Source of the DNA: Takakia lepidozioides | Lineage: Eukaryota > Streptophyta > Takakiopsida > Takakiales > Takakiaceae | Length of the DNA: 64,000 nt | Direction of reading: 5' to 3' | Assembly: GCA_030704615.1 (NCBI GenBank) | Contig: CM060732.1 | Coordinates: 33,895,053 to 33,959,052 of the forward strand | Notes under the pieces: generated by a model | Seen by the model: only the letters and a program-made list of their open reading frames with translations | Database searches by the model: none | What the model was told of the DNA's origin: nothing | Shown: piece by piece, positions 1 to 12,625 of the stretch | Numbering within the stretch: position 1 is the stretch's first letter | How the letters are laid out: each line of letters begins with the position of its first letter | Translations under genes and position numbers: made by a program

Positions 1-500
1 CTGGAGATCAGGACAAGTCCTCAATGGACGTCAGTGGAGGAGGGAGTCATATTCCCAGCACGAGCACCGCAGTTGATATATCTTGAAATATGCGAGGGCT
101 TCACCTGGAGGGACACCGGGCGGAGCTGGCCGGGGCTGGACGACAACAAGTTCGCAATGAAATCGGTACATGCCTTCCCGCCGCGTCGACGGTAATATCT
201 TCTTTGAGTTCCCTCCTCGGGCGGACTACTCGAGGGCGTCGGACGGATGTTGACAGATATGGATAGAAAACAGACGGTCATCCTGGGGCGTTACCAAAAC
301 CACCAGCCATGAAGATGATCGATGGTTGTGCGGCACGTTGTTTGTGAGGGCGCGTTGCGAGTTTCTCCCCAACTTGCTTACACTGTAAAATCCAGAGGTC
401 ACAGAACGAGACCGATTTGGGACAAGCACAGGCTCACCAACCATTCGAGGCTCAGGAGAAGGTAGAACTCCACATTTAAGTGTGCGCATTGCAAAGAACC
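1..500 (+). mobile_element. Inverted partial copy of the MULE transposase 5' coding region
   Basis: This stretch matches, in reverse orientation, about 8,682-9,192 of the window with scattered substitutions and small indels. It corresponds to the N-terminal, zinc-ligand part of the MULE-type transposase found at 6,087-9,690, here reading on the plus strand. It stops exactly at the assembly gap, so the rest of this copy is unknown. Several frame-breaking indels relative to the other copy show that it is not functional. Confidence 0.8.
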
Positions 501-1000
501 NNNNNNNNNNNNNNNNNNNNNNNNNNNNNNNNNNNNNNNNNNNNNNNNNNNNNNNNNNNNNNNNNNNNNNNNNNNNNNNNNNNNNNNNNNNNNNNNNNNN
601 NNNNNNNNNNNNNNNNNNNNNNNNNNNNNNNNNNNNNNNNNNNNNNNNNNNNNNNNNNNNNNNNNNNNNNNNNNNNNNNNNNNNNNNNNNNNNNNNNNNN
701 NNNNNNNNNNNNNNNNNNNNNNNNNNNNNNNNNNNNNNNNNNNNNNNNNNNNNNNNNNNNNNNNNNNNNNNNNNNNNNNNNNNNNNNNNNNNNNNNNNNN
801 NNNNNNNNNNNNNNNNNNNNNNNNNNNNNNNNNNNNNNNNNNNNNNNNNNNNNNNNNNNNNNNNNNNNNNNNNNNNNNNNNNNNNNNNNNNNNNNNNNNN
901 NNNNNNNNNNNNNNNNNNNNNNNNNNNNNNNNNNNNNNNNNNNNNNNNNNNNNNNNNNNNNNNNNNNNNNNNNNNNNNNNNNNNNNNNNNNNNNNNNNNN
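501..1000. other. Assembly gap (500 N)
   Basis: A run of exactly 500 Ns, the usual placeholder for a gap of unknown size. The sequence changes from MULE-like to gypsy-like across it, so the two sides need not be adjacent in the genome. Confidence 0.99.
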
Positions 1001-4000
1001 ACCAGAATGAGATGAGAGCTCCTGTGAATGAGGGCCCAGTGGTGGCAGCTCAACATGGTTAGGCCAGTGTGTGTACCAGAAGTAAGTACAATGATAGTAA
1101 CAGAAGCAAAGCCAAACTAATACCTCCAGTATTGAGGAGGATGATGATAATGGAATGGCAAGGTGTGGCAGTGATATATCTGAAGATGATGAGGGCTTGG
1201 AGAGATGAGAAAGGAACTGCACAAGAAGGTGGCAGATACCATAAGGGAAATGCAGAGAGTACTGATATTCCTGTGGCAGATTCCTCTGATTCCGATGGAG
1301 AAGAAGAAGTGGAGTGAGGATGAAAGGAAGAGAAGAAGATGCAGACATGCAAAGTAATGAAGAGGACTTTGGTTGAAGTAATATTGCCAGACCAAAGCAG
1401 AGATTATCATTGGACAGCTATTGGCTGTGGCACCTTATTGTAGGCACAGGCTGTATCAAGCAATCAATCGAATTGCCCAAGGAGGACAGGAAACACAGAC
1501 CTGAACAGCCAAAGGTGACCAGTTTATAATGTGAAGCCCGGAAGTAATGGGGGGAGGAGAAACAGTCATGGACTTGATGATTCTATGCCAGAATCCAATT
1601 GAGAATTGGAAAGACACAAAACTAAACTGATGTACTGATAGATGGAGGTTCTGGTGGAGTGAATATCATGACAGACCAATTAAGAAAGAAGGCTGGTCTA
1701 AGTAAAGTAACATGAAAACCAGCCCCATTACAAGTAAACAATGGCCAGATCAAAGTAGAAGTGTACAGCCATTGGGATTAATAAGAGGAGTTAAGATAAC
1801 AGATACAAAGAAGATGATCTTTATGTCACAGTAACTGGTCGTGAAGATGGATGAAGTCATGAGGCTTACTCCTTAATTGGGACGTCCGTGGCGATGTCCG
1901 TGGCTGAAAACAGGCCAGGTATTCTATCACTGGAATTCTCAGTTACTAACCGTGCATAATGGGATACACGAGGATACAAAATTACCAACAAAGAATCTTC
2001 TAGTAGATACCTGCTACGAGAAGACCTCGAGGGGTCAGAGAGTATGACTGGAGAGGAGGACTGGATGAGGAGCAGGAAGCTACCCTGTTTGCTGCACACC
2101 CAGAGTGGGGAGCAGGTTGCAGAGATGCGGCTGGAAAGCCTAAGTTGTTTAAGAGGTATCTGCTGTGGTGGTTAGTGTCAGCAAGCAACACCAACTGAAG
2201 AGGGAGACCAGCAGTTACCCATCATATTTTCTATGAAGAAAGGAGAAGGAGAAATGGAAATCCTAGAGGAAACCAGCCACTGTGAGTTTACAGGATGGAA
2301 GGGGTGACTGGTTGGACAATCACAGCAAGTGAGGGAAGTGAATGTGGGAACTAAAAGAGAACCAAGGAGGTGAAGGTAGGAGCTGATTTGGAGCCAGAAT
2401 TCTTTGAAGAAGCTAAGAGTTTGTCATCAAATACAGAGGATGTATTTGCTTGGAGCTATGAGGATCTAAAAGGGATACCACCTGAAATCTGTCAGCATTA
2501 AGATTGAACTGGAACAGGGTCAGTACCAATCAAGCAGGCAAGGTACAGAGAATGATCCCAACTAACGCACAGAAGGTTGGAAGAAGAGATCAAGAAGTTG
2601 GCTGAGGCTAAGTTTATATCCCCAATAGAGTATACAACTTGGTTGTCACCCATTGTATATTTCCAAGAAGAATGGTAAACTAAGAGTTTGTGTGACTACA
2701 AAGAAGCTGAATGCTTGTACGAAGAAAGAAAAATCCTTTCCCTTTGCCATTCACAGAAGCAGGATTATGCACAACTGTGGCAGGCCATGAGATGTACTCA
2801 TTCATGGATGGCTTCAGTGGTTATAATCAAGTGAGGCAGAGTGGCAAGAAGAAGATCAAGGAAAGACAGCTTTCATCACAGACTGGGGTGCTTATGCATA
2901 CAAAGTCATGCCCTTGGACTGTTTGTAATGCACCAGCAACCTTTCAGAGAGAGTGATAAGTGAATCTTTTCATGATATCTGGATGATTTCATGCAGGTGT
3001 TCTTGGATGATTTCAGTGTGTATAGCTCTAAGAATGAGCACTTGCATAAATTGGAGTATGTCCTGGCCAGATGCGTAGGATGAGAGGTCTGGCCTGAATC
3101 CAGAGAAATGTACTTTCTGTGTGACTCGGCGGCTTCTGGGGACACATTGTGTGTAAGAAGGGACTTCTTGTGGATCCCAGGAAGACAGATGTCATTAAAG
3201 CCTCTCCACCACCAGTGGGAATGTTAAGAGTCTAAGGAGATTCCTTGGGCAAACCAGTTATTACAGAAGATTTGTCCAAAAGGTATGCACAAATAGCAGG
3301 CCCCATTGAGCAAGCTTCTGAAGAAAGATATAGTGTTTGCATGGACAGCTGAATGCAACAGGCTTTGAGGAACTTACACTGTCAAGTAACAACTACACCT
3401 GTGCTGATGAACCCTCACTGACATATAGTATTTCAAGTTCACTGTGATGCCTCAGGAGAAGCGTTGGGAGTAGTGTTAGCCCAGAATGTTACAGGGAATA
3501 TAGATTCACCTGTGTACTATGCCAGCAGGTTGATGAACAGTGCTGAAAAGGAACTATAGCACAACTGAAAGAGAAGCACTGGCAATGATTTATGCAGTCA
3601 AGAAATTCAGGCATTACCTATTGGAAGAAAAGAAAGTTTATGTTTTATGTGGATCACCAGGCTCTGATATATCTGGTGAACAAACCTTTGATAAGTGGAA
3701 GGATAGCGATGGTGGTTAATAATCTTGCATGAGTTTGAGTTCGAGTTGTTTACAAGCTTGGCCGTTTGCATCTTGTGGCAGAATCATTTGTCACGACTAA
3801 CAACAGGAGAGGCCGCCACAGGAGTAGACGATCAGTTACCTGATGCGAGTGCGAGTTATTTGTAATGGAGGTGCAAGGAAGTGCATATGAAGGTTAGATT
3901 GGCAGTGGCCAATCAGATACTACCTTACTCATGGTCAATGCCCACCCAGTTATGGTAAGGAGCAGAGGAAGAGAATCGCTATCAAGGCTTTACCTTTTAC

Positions 4001-4905
4001 TATGGTAGGAAGCAGAATGTATATAGCTAGGACCTGATGGAGTACTAAAACGATGCTTGTACCACCATGAAGTAAGTAAAGTTTTTTGGAGGAAGTTCAT
4101 AAAGGAGTGGCTGGAGGTCATTTTGGAGAAGAGACTACCAGTAGGAAGATACTACTCGCAGGTTACTGGTGGCCTACTTGTTCAAAGATGTACACAAGTA
4201 TTGTCAGAGTTGTGATGAATGTCAGAGGCTAGGACCTTTGCAGAGATCTGGAAAGATGGCCTTGCATCCTACAATGCCTACGGAACCATTTCAGAAATGG
4301 GGACTAGACTTTGTTGGACCAATTAACCCACCAGCCAAGAATACACGGAACAGGTACATAATTACAGCCACTGATTATACTACGAAGTGGGTGGAAGCTA
4401 AAGTTTGAGGGACAACACAGCCAAGTCCACAACAAAGGTCCTGTATGACGAGAACATACTTACACGATTTGGCTGTCCCTTGGAATTTATCAGTGATCAG
4501 GGAAGTCACTTCATTAATGAGACCATTGAATTATTGACTAAAGAGTTCATAATTGTGCATAGGAAAAGTACAACATATTACCCACAGGGTAATGGACAGG
4601 CAGAGGCTACCAACAAAATACTGTGTACTATCTTGGCTAAGATAGTCAGCACAGAACGGATTGGGATACAAAGCTGCTGACAGCTTTGTGGTCATACAGG
4701 ACTTCATATAAAGTCACCACTAAGTATACACCATTCCAATTAGTTTATGGTATGGAAGCTTTACTTTCAGTGGAATTCCTGTTACCTACCATGAGAACGG
4801 AATGGGGAAAGAGAATGGAATTGCAATATTCAATTAAGGTCAGGAAACATGAATTATACCATGTGGAAGATCTATGTGCTCTATAGGGATTTGCCTCTGG
4901 TATAT
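1001..4905 (+). mobile_element. Decayed Ty3/gypsy LTR retrotransposon, internal region only
   Basis: A plus-strand gypsy internal region, in the order protease, reverse transcriptase, RNase H, integrase. No LTR or primer-binding site is recognisable. The 5' part is beyond the gap, and on the right the element gives way to LINE sequence near 4,905. The stretch 1,001-1,620 shows only short acidic or serine-rich open frames and is probably residual gag. The protease and RT style resembles the Athila/Tat branch of plant gypsy elements; that assignment is an inference from a few motifs. Confidence 0.75.
1630..4886 (+). pseudogene. Ty3/gypsy pol pseudogene (PR-RT-RH-IN)
   Basis: Fragments in three frames can be joined by eye. 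A retropepsin-like stretch with IDGGSGVNIM lies at about 1,640-1,680. RT pieces at about 2,570-3,310 include FMDGFSGYNQ and NAPATFQR. An RNase H region follows at about 3,430-3,700. Integrase pieces lie at about 4,170-4,886, with a zinc-binding C-x2-C (CDEC), the first catalytic Asp in GLDFVGP, the second in ISDQGSHF, and the Glu in NGQAEATNK. Stops and frameshifts occur every few hundred bases, so no polyprotein can be made. This pol is unrelated to the methyltransferase-bearing gypsy element at 49-61 kb. Confidence 0.8.
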
Positions 4906-5300
4906 GGATGAAGATTCAAGGTGGGCCTTGACGAAGCTCTCTATCACCCGCTCTATCTCAAGCTGATGAGTCCTCCTTGTATGCCATCAGGGTCTTCTGC
5001 AAAACCTCGGGTGAAACCGACCCTGTTCCCCCGCTAAACATTCAGCACTATCTGGAGTCGTCGATGTTAATGGTTTCTGAGTGCTCCCTTGCAATCGCCA
5101 ATTCGATCCTGCAGAGTGGCGATGGATGTCTAAAGATCATTCACCATTTTTTGCGTACACGTTTAAGCTTGGTTACTCTCTCCTTAAACCTCCTGGTGTT
5201 TTCTCGGATAAGTGGAATGCAAAATGGTGTTATATGCCCTACCTTCCGACATGTTTGAATCAAATGAAGGATGTCTGGAGGAAAGACCCGGGCTGCGAAG
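4906..5300 (+). pseudogene. LINE reverse transcriptase ORF, left part (interrupted)
   Basis: The open frame at about 5,081-5,300 reads through W-R-W, FKLGYSLLKPP, FSDKWNAKW and MKDVWRKD. This resembles the region just after the RT domain of plant L1-type LINE proteins. The reading is cut at 5,300, where a 14-kb transposon begins, and resumes at 19,382 with the C-terminal zinc-binding end of the same type of protein. I infer that the two parts are one LINE copy split by the insertion. The left border with the gypsy remnant near 4,905 is approximate. Confidence 0.6.
5293..5300. repeat. Left target-site duplication of the giant transposon (CTGCGAAG)
   Basis: The 8-mer CTGCGAAG lies directly outside the left terminal repeat and recurs directly outside the right one at 19,382-19,389. 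An 8-bp duplication falls in the usual MULE range, although hAT and KDZ elements also make 8 bp. Confidence 0.8.
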
Positions 5301-5347
5301 GAGGTTTGCTATTTCATGAGCATGAGCGGCATGAGCGGCATGAGCAG
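5301..5347 (+). repeat. Left terminal inverted repeat of the giant transposon
   Basis: It begins GAGGTTTGCTATTTC and runs into repeated ATGAGC/ATGAGCGGC units. Its reverse complement is found at the right end. A further ATGAGC-containing copy (TTTTCATGAGCAGAAG) lies a little inside, near 5,364-5,380. Confidence 0.78.
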
Positions 5348-5549
5348 AGTAGTAACACAATCGGTTTTCATGAGCAGAAGTACAAATTTCGAAAATAAAA
5401 AACAATAAAAAACAATAAAAAACAATAATTTAATGCAATGTGTCAGAAAAAACAAATATATTATTCGGCCCCTTGAAGGGAAAATTGCACTTTTGACAGT
5501 TGTGCTCATGATATTTTGTCTTCCGCTCATGCCAATTCCTAGCGACATG

Positions 5550-5925
5550 TGCAAATATGGCGCCGAATTTCGCGGTAATAGGGTCCGTAACCTGAAAAAA
5601 CGGCGACGTATTTCGCGGCAATAGGTCTCTCTGGCGAAAAATGGTGCCGAATTCCGCGGCTATAGGTCCCCTCATGACAGGTAATTCGGCGCATTTTTCC
5701 AGTGCATGTTCGGACTTAGCCAGTTTTCGGCCCAAAAAAGAGAAATTCGGCGCCATTTTTCCAGACACGGTACCAGTGCATGTTGGGACTTAGCCAGTTT
5801 TCGGCCCCAAAAAGAGAAATTCGGCGCCATTTTCCCAAACACAGGTACCAGTGCATGTTGGGACTTAGCGAGTTTTCGGCCCCAAAAAGAGAAATTCGGC
5901 GCCATTTTTCCAGAAATGGCCCCAG
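5550..5925. repeat. Left subterminal repeat array with GAAATTCGGCGCC motif
   Basis: Tandem units of about 75 bp each contain GTGCATGTTGGGACTTAGCC, TTTTCGGCC and GAAATTCGGCGCCAT. Degenerate copies with GCGCCGAATTTCGCGG lie on the left side. The unit parts GGACTTAGCCA, TTTTCGG and AAATTCGGCGCC all recur in the intronic array at 15.8-16.8 kb, which ties the two arrays to the same element. Confidence 0.8.
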
Positions 5926-6086
5926 AACTGCTTCTGTTGGATCTCAGTTTGAATGGAATATTGCCTCATTCCAGGAGTTTTGGGGTGCATTTTACAATGC
6001 AAAAAAAAAAGTCTGATACAGCAAAATGCATTTGAAAATATCCATATGGAGGATTCCGTTTGCCCCATCAATGATTTCTGGAATCC

Positions 6087-9000
6087 CTAAGAAGGAGTTT
6101 GCAGCTCGTTCACGCTCAACGCCGGTGCATGAATAAAGTCATCAATAGTCACGTTCATCCTCAACCTCTTCAGGTAAATGTAATACAGATGCTTGCACGG
6201 ATAATACTTCGAACCCTTCTTTGCTTCCATCAACGAGAAGTCCGTACAGTTGCAAGTCGGCTCCACTCCAATCGTAATTGTGTATACATCGTCGCGTACA
6301 GCCGAGCCGGCCGTTGCCATCCGATACACACGCCCAAGGCCGGGTGGGGGTACGTCCACGGAGCTCTGAATAGTGCAAGCCATCCCAAGAGCATTGGCAA
6401 TCCGAGTCTCATTCAACTTGTTGGGAGGGTGTCGTCTCTTCACTCTTCCGAATCGCATTGTGGGATGTGCAGAATTGTCCAATCCGTCTCTACTGGACCG
6501 AGCAGTATGCAATGGCTGGGTCTGAGGAACCGGAAATGCGTGGGCCGGATGATGTGTGTGCGTTGCACCATTCGAAATCCTGCTGCAGATATAGAGCATC
6601 CGCCTCATTCTGAGAGAGGCTGCAACCCGGTGCAACAGGCCAGACGCCCGGAGGCTCCGGCATTCCCTGAATCCCGTACTTGGGCTTGCCAAATACACAG
6701 GTCATTATGTCGTGCCTACAGAACCAAAATGTCTGCGTTGTGGCGTGAGCAAATGTGGGAGTCAAAAATCTGCCGCTGAAACAAGGTGCAGGTACAGCAC
6801 CGTGTGGGTTCCTCCGAATCATCTCACCACAGCGTGCTCTCGTATCCACCCGGATGGCGCAACACTTCCCCTCGAAATGCCGGCAATGTCCTCGCAATTC
6901 TCCACTGTGACTCCGACACTCTTGTCTCCACAATGGGAATGTTGTATTGCTTTACTACAGATGGCTCGTTATGTTGCCGGGGCACGCGCCCTGTGCTCAA
7001 AGGAGATGGCGATCTTGAACGTGCAGGACTTCCGGTGCTCGACGAGACCTCCTCGGACAACATCACCGGACCACGAGGGAGCGTGCGAATATTCTTGTCA
7101 GCTCGCCATGAATCCTCTTCTCCGCCAGGTGCCTCGTCAAGTCTTCGTCTCACTGGACGGGTATGAACATCTCCTTCCAAATGTTGGCCTCTTCGCAGCA
7201 ATGGCGTGTCCCGAAGGCCCTCTCGCAAGGCCGCCGCCCACTTCCGAGGATTCTTCGATCTGGAGGCAGTCCGCATCAGCATTTCCTGCCTGTCCGGCCC
7301 CCAAGCCCACTGTTTCCCTTTCAAGAACTCGTTGTACCTGCATTGCTGCATAATTGACCTCACAATGTCCTCCGTTGTGGCAGTGAGGATGTCCACCAGA
7401 TGCGCCGCAGAGGAGGCACGCCAGGAAGAGTGCACTGATTCGGCCATGTTTGTCGTGGGCATGTCGGTGTCGGAGTCGAGACACATTTCCTGCACAAGCA
7501 CATGTTGAGGTTACAAGCAAGTTACAAATATGGCCAAGAATAATATCCAACGGGACGCGAATTCGTGCAACTCACCTCCCGCATATAGTCGCCGAACTGG
7601 AGGAAACGATAATGCCACCATGCTAGCCAACTGACCATTGCTCCTTCGTCTGATTTCCTTACAGCACCTGACGATGTCCACCAAGCCCGTATGCATGCAA
7701 ACTGTGTCTCTGCATCATCCAAGGTGGGAGCGCGCTTCCACGCAAGGCACATGGAACGGTGCTCCTCTCTGAAATCTGGCGCCACGAGCCTGGTTGTGTA
7801 CTGCGAAAGGCTCTGCAGAAAGTGGAACCCACAAGATCTCTCCTTGCCTTCCATGGGAACATTGGGGTCTTGCCCGTACACCCTTCGGATGGCAGCCCAA
7901 TTTGCTTGTGCGTTGTCCGCCATGAAACCACGGAAATTGGGAGGGGGCAATCCCGCCTTGGCCATCTGTTCGTTTATTCCCTGCCAAAGAAGCATCTCCG
8001 ATTGTGTGTCCTCTCCTTTCATCTCACAAATAGCAATTGTCATTAGCATCCTGCAGTGGGTGTCGTAGACATGTGCACCCATTGTCACCCACTGGTGATT
8101 GTAATTCGCTTGATATGGTCGAACATGACCCACTGTTTGACAAGTTCCCACTCGTCATCCTGTCGACCAGTTCGACGCCACTGCCAGGTCCACACGTGGA
8201 CATTTTGAATACGAAACAACGATCTGCCTCAGTCCCTTGTCCTGGAAACCTACTTCCATGAATGTAGTCATATCCACATCGTCGCTTCACCTCCAGAATG
8301 GAGTGCATATCCGAGCCACGCCCAATTTTCTGTTTGCAAGAGACAATGTGGTTTCGGACATTCGGTGAACATACGTGGGACACCGACTCGAGCAATGCCT
8401 CCATTTCCTTCTCGTCGAGAGGAACTCTATCCGAGCCGTCTTCCGACATAATTCTGGCCAATGCCATCTTATGGGCGGCTTGGAGCTGTATCTGTTTGGG
8501 TTTGGCACCCGGTCTCAACTTAACCTCCTCCTGAACGAGCTGCTCTGCTTCGTGGGCAGCCTCCCGCGAGTTCCCCCTCGCCAATTTGTGACAATGGGAA
8601 CCAACGTGTATGCAAGCTCGGGTGAGGTCAGGGAAACGGTGCAACACATAGAACTGCTTGGCATTACAAACAGACATGCAGTGTGGTGGTTCTTTGCAAT
8701 GCGCACACTTAAATGTGGAGTTCGGAACCTTCTCCTGAGCTCGAAATGGTTGGTGAGCTGTGCCTGTCCAATCGGTCTCGTTCCTGTGACCTCTGGATTT
8801 AAAAGTGGAAGCAAGTTGGGGAGAAACACCGCAACGCGCCCGCACAAACAACGTAGCGCACCCGCACACCATCAAGCATCTTCATGCTGGTGGTTTTGGT
8901 AACGCACCAAGGATGACCGTCATGTTTTCTATCCATATCTGTCAACATTCCGGACGCCCTCGAGTAGTCCGCCCGAGGAGGGAACTCAAAGAAGACATTA

Positions 9001-9690
9001 CCGTCGACGTCGGCGGGAAGGCATGTAACGATTTAATTGCGAACTTGCTGTAGTCCAGCCCGGCCAGCTCCGACCGGTGGTCCCTCCAGGTGAAGCCCTC
9101 GCAGAATTTCTAGAATAGATCGAACTGCGGTGCTCGTGCTGGGAATATGACTCCCTCCTCCACTGACGTCCATTGAGGACTTGCCTGATCTCCAGGACGA
9201 CCTCGGAACTTCCATGACCTCGTCTGAGTCGGACAGGTTGTGAACAACCCGGTTCTCGGTCGTCTTCATGGATGGGTTCGGCTCTGGATTTACTTCGTTG
9301 CGGACTTCTCTCTTTGAGGTACCCACTCTCTGATTCGCGGATTGTTTCGTGGAAGGCGCCAGGATAGACGGTGCATTTGGCGGGCAAATGAAGTCCCCAA
9401 CAGCCCTGTATATGACGCTGTCCGATGGTGGAACTCGCCATTCCCTGCCATCGCCGAAATCATCGTGGAGCACACAACAATACTCTCGACAACAAGGCCG
9501 TTTGAGTCCTTCCTTTCCTCCTCCAAAAAAACCGACCCCGGTTTCAGGTGGTATCGAACGCACAGATATATTTCTCCATCACCCGGCAGGTGTCCCCTCT
9601 GCACGGAAATGAAGCTCTATGCTCGTGAGGAGGGCAGTACACTGTAGCGCTCGGGTTTTCCGCCATGGGAGATGTGCACACAAGACTGCC
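6087..9690 (-). pseudogene. MULE-type transposase with SWIM zinc finger (frameshifted)
   Basis: A transposase of a Mutator-like family that is abundant in mosses and other seed-free plants. Pieces in order on the minus strand: an N-terminal region (about 9,690-9,050); a cysteine-rich zinc-ligand region with WCVTKTTSMKML and CAHCKEPPHC (about 8,980-8,650); a helical region with SPNVRNHI and GSRFPGQG; the DDE core (about 8,150-7,520) with VYDTHC and FRGFMADNAQANW supplying the two Asp; a region with NMAESVHSSW (about 7,450); and a C-terminal SWIM finger, CNC then CKH (about 6,220-6,170), ending FIHAPALSVNEL. At least four frame changes interrupt the reading (near 9,030, 8,810, 8,100 and 6,700), so it is a pseudogene or carries assembly indels. 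It diverges from the methyltransferase gene, sharing a repeat-filled 2.9-kb upstream region. Confidence 0.82.
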
Positions 9691-9959
9691 AGGATGGCGT
9701 GCGGGGAAGCTCCCTGGTAGAAGGGGGTGCAGCGATGGGATGGGAATGAATGCGATGCCGATTTGTCCGAGCGACGAAGCCTGATCCAAATCCAGGGAGC
9801 CAACTATCTCAAAAATCCACAGTCAGAGTGTTAATGAACCTTGTCTCCGGAATGCGCCCCCTCGTCTTTGCGCAATAACTGCCAACGGTATGCAGTCAGA
9901 AAGTGGGGGGCCGTCCGGATGATGACGGCTGAAGGGGATAAGCCGGCACCGTGCCGTCA

Positions 9960-12330
9960 CATTACTACCCCCGAATGGAAATTCGGCACCAACATCCAAC
10001 AGAGGAAGCCCGGATGAAGTCGCCTCGGGCGCAGAGGCCGGAGTGTGTGCGACAGAGAACATCTTCTGGATGGAGATTCGGCGCCGAATTCCATCCGGTC
10101 CCCCAAAGGGAGTCGTGTCGGGGGGTCAGGCCGAAAACTGGACGGCGCATAAAAACATCCCCAGATGGAAAAAAAACGGCGCCGAATTTCCGAATTTAAA
10201 TAGGGTGGCGATTCGGATTTTGCAGGAGGCGGGTGAGAGTCGGGGAGGGGGGAGTGGCCTTGCTGCAGTTGGCTGTCACATTCAACCCCCGGACGGAATT
10301 CGGCAACGAATATCGAACAGGGGACGCCCGGATGAAGCGCCGGGCACACGAGGGCCTGGCCAGTGGGAGACAGGAGAACATCCCTGGACGGACATTCGGC
10401 GCAGAATTTCCATCCGTGGGCCCCCCCACAAAGGAAGTGTGTCGGCGGTCAGCGCGACACACTGGCCGACTATAAAAACCTCCCAGATGAGGAAAACGGC
10501 GCCGAATTCAATCGGGCCGTCCCAATGAAGTCGGGGAGGGAAGGGGGGGGGAGAGGGGGTGGGACGGAACATGGAAATTGTGGGCATATTTCAAAAAAAG
10601 GACGGAAATTAGGCACCGAATATCCAACCAGAGAGGCGGAGGAGAGGCGGCACCTCTCCGACAGACAGAGGGGGCAATTCCCGGATGGAGATTCGGCCGC
10701 CGAATTTCCATCCAGCAGGTAAGTGGAATCTCGGGATGGATGGAGATTCGGCCCGATTTCCATCGCAGTAGTCGGATCGGTGCCATATGGAATATCGGCG
10801 CCGAATTTCCATCCTGCAGGTAATTCGAATCGTGGATATGAATGGACAATTCGGCCGCCGAATTTCCATTCCAGCAGGTTTAAGTCGGATCGGTCCATAT
10901 GGATATTCGGCGCCGGAATTTCCATCTGCAGTAATTCGGAAATATGGAGGAATGGAAATTCGGACGCCGAATTCCATCCAGCAGGTAAGTCGGATCGGTG
11001 CCATATGGGATTCGGCGCCGAATTTCCATCCGCCCAGGGTAATTCGAAATCATGGATGAATGGAAATTCGGCGCCGAATTCCATCCAGCAGGGTGGGTAA
11101 GTCGGATCGGTGCCATATGGATATTCGGCGCCGAATTTCCATCTGCAGGTAATCGAATCGTGGATGAATGGAAATTCGCGCCGAATTTCCATCCAAGCAG
11201 GGTAAGTCGGATCAGAGTGACAGATGGATATTCGGCGCCGGATTTCCACTCGCCATTTATTTCTGAGCGAGGAATTACTTCGTGCAGGTAATTCCCATAT
11301 AAGGATATTACCTTCGTGCAGGTAATTCGCATACCAGAATTACTTTGTGCAGGTAATTTCCAGATGACAATTACCTTCCGGCAGGTAATTCCAATCGATG
11401 TTTATTCCTCGTCCAAATTACCTGCACAAAGTAATTCTCCATCTGGAAATTCCCTGCATGAGGATAATTCTTATGTGAATACCTGCACGAAGGTAATTCT
11501 TATATGGGGAATTACCTGCACGAAGGTAATTCCTCGCTCAGAGAAATAATGGCGAATCGAATTCGGCGCCGAATATCCATATGGCACCGATCCGACTTAC
11601 ATGCCGATGGAAATTCGACGCCGAATTACCTGCTTGAAGGAAATTTGGCGAACCGCCCTACCTGCGCGGATGGAAATTCGGCGCGGATTTCCATCCGCGC
11701 ATCCGAATTACCTGCTTTGAAGGAGGAAATTGGCGCACCGCCATCCTACGCGGATGGAAATTCGGCGCCGGATTTCCATCCGCGCGCATCCGAATTACCT
11801 GCGCGGATGGAAATTCGGCGCCGGGATTCCATCCGCGCGCATCCGAATTACCTGCTTGAAGGAAATTTGGCGCACCGCCCTACCTGCGCGGATGGAAAAT
11901 TCGGCGCCGGATTTCAAATTTGGCGCATCCGAATTACTGGCGCGGATGGAAATTCGGCGCCGGATTTCCATCCGCGCGCATCCGAATTACCTGCTTGAAG
12001 GAAATTTGGCGCACCGCCTACCTGCGCGGGATGGAAAATTCGGCGCCGGATTTCAAATTTGGCGCATCCGAATACCTGCGCGGATGGAAATTCGGCGCCG
12101 GATTTCCATCCGCGCGCATCCGAATTACCTGCTTGAAGGAAATTTGGCGCACCGCCATCCTACGCGGATGGAAATTCGGCGCCGGATTTCCATCCGCGCG
12201 CATCCGAATTACCTGCTTGAAGGAAATTTGGCGCACCGCCATCCTACGCGGATGGAAATTCGGCGCCGGATTTCCATCCGCGCGCTTCCGAATTACCTGC
12301 GTGAGGGAAATCCGGGACTGTTTTCGTCTA
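9960..12330. repeat. Central palindromic repeat array between the two transposon genes
   Basis: Dozens of copies of a palindrome built on GGAAATTCGGCGCCGAATTT. From 10,680 to 11,250 they are interspersed with GTAAGTCGGATCGGTGCCATATGG and GTAATTCGAATCGTGGATGAATGG type linkers. From 11,590 to 12,300 they alternate with TACCTGCTTGAAGGAAATTTGGCGCACCGCC and a GCGCGCATCCGAATTACCTG linker. Between these blocks, 11,270-11,540 is made of TTACCTGCACGAAGGTAATT inverted units. Each unit can fold into a hairpin. The array sits between divergently transcribed genes. Long open frames here are repeat artefacts. Confidence 0.9.
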
Positions 12331-12625
12331 TTTTCTTCCGACATGGAGGGCTTCATCCGACATTTAATTGCGCAGTTGGGCAATAAATGTCGACGGCCGT
12401 CGCTTATTATTCGGGCTGGCGACGCATGGCTTCCTGGACACGTACCCTAAATCTCATGCTATACTTGGCTTAACATGGTATTCCAGGCATGTACCCAAAA
12501 AAGGAGATCTTTTTGGCTGGGACTTATGCCGCCTGAAGGGCGTGGCTCTCCTGAGAGAGACCTCAGATCCAGACCGCGGCGGAAGTTGAAAGCTCTGTAC
12601 TACGGACGACGGCCAATCTCTCGCA

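Noticed and set aside
226-1348. Open frames spanning the N run
   Set aside because: They are open only because Ns translate to X.
9950-12450. Numerous open frames of 80-260 codons on both strands
   Set aside because: They are translations of the palindromic array (recurring EIRRRISI, GWKFGAEFPS) and shift with each repeat unit. There is no independent coding evidence.
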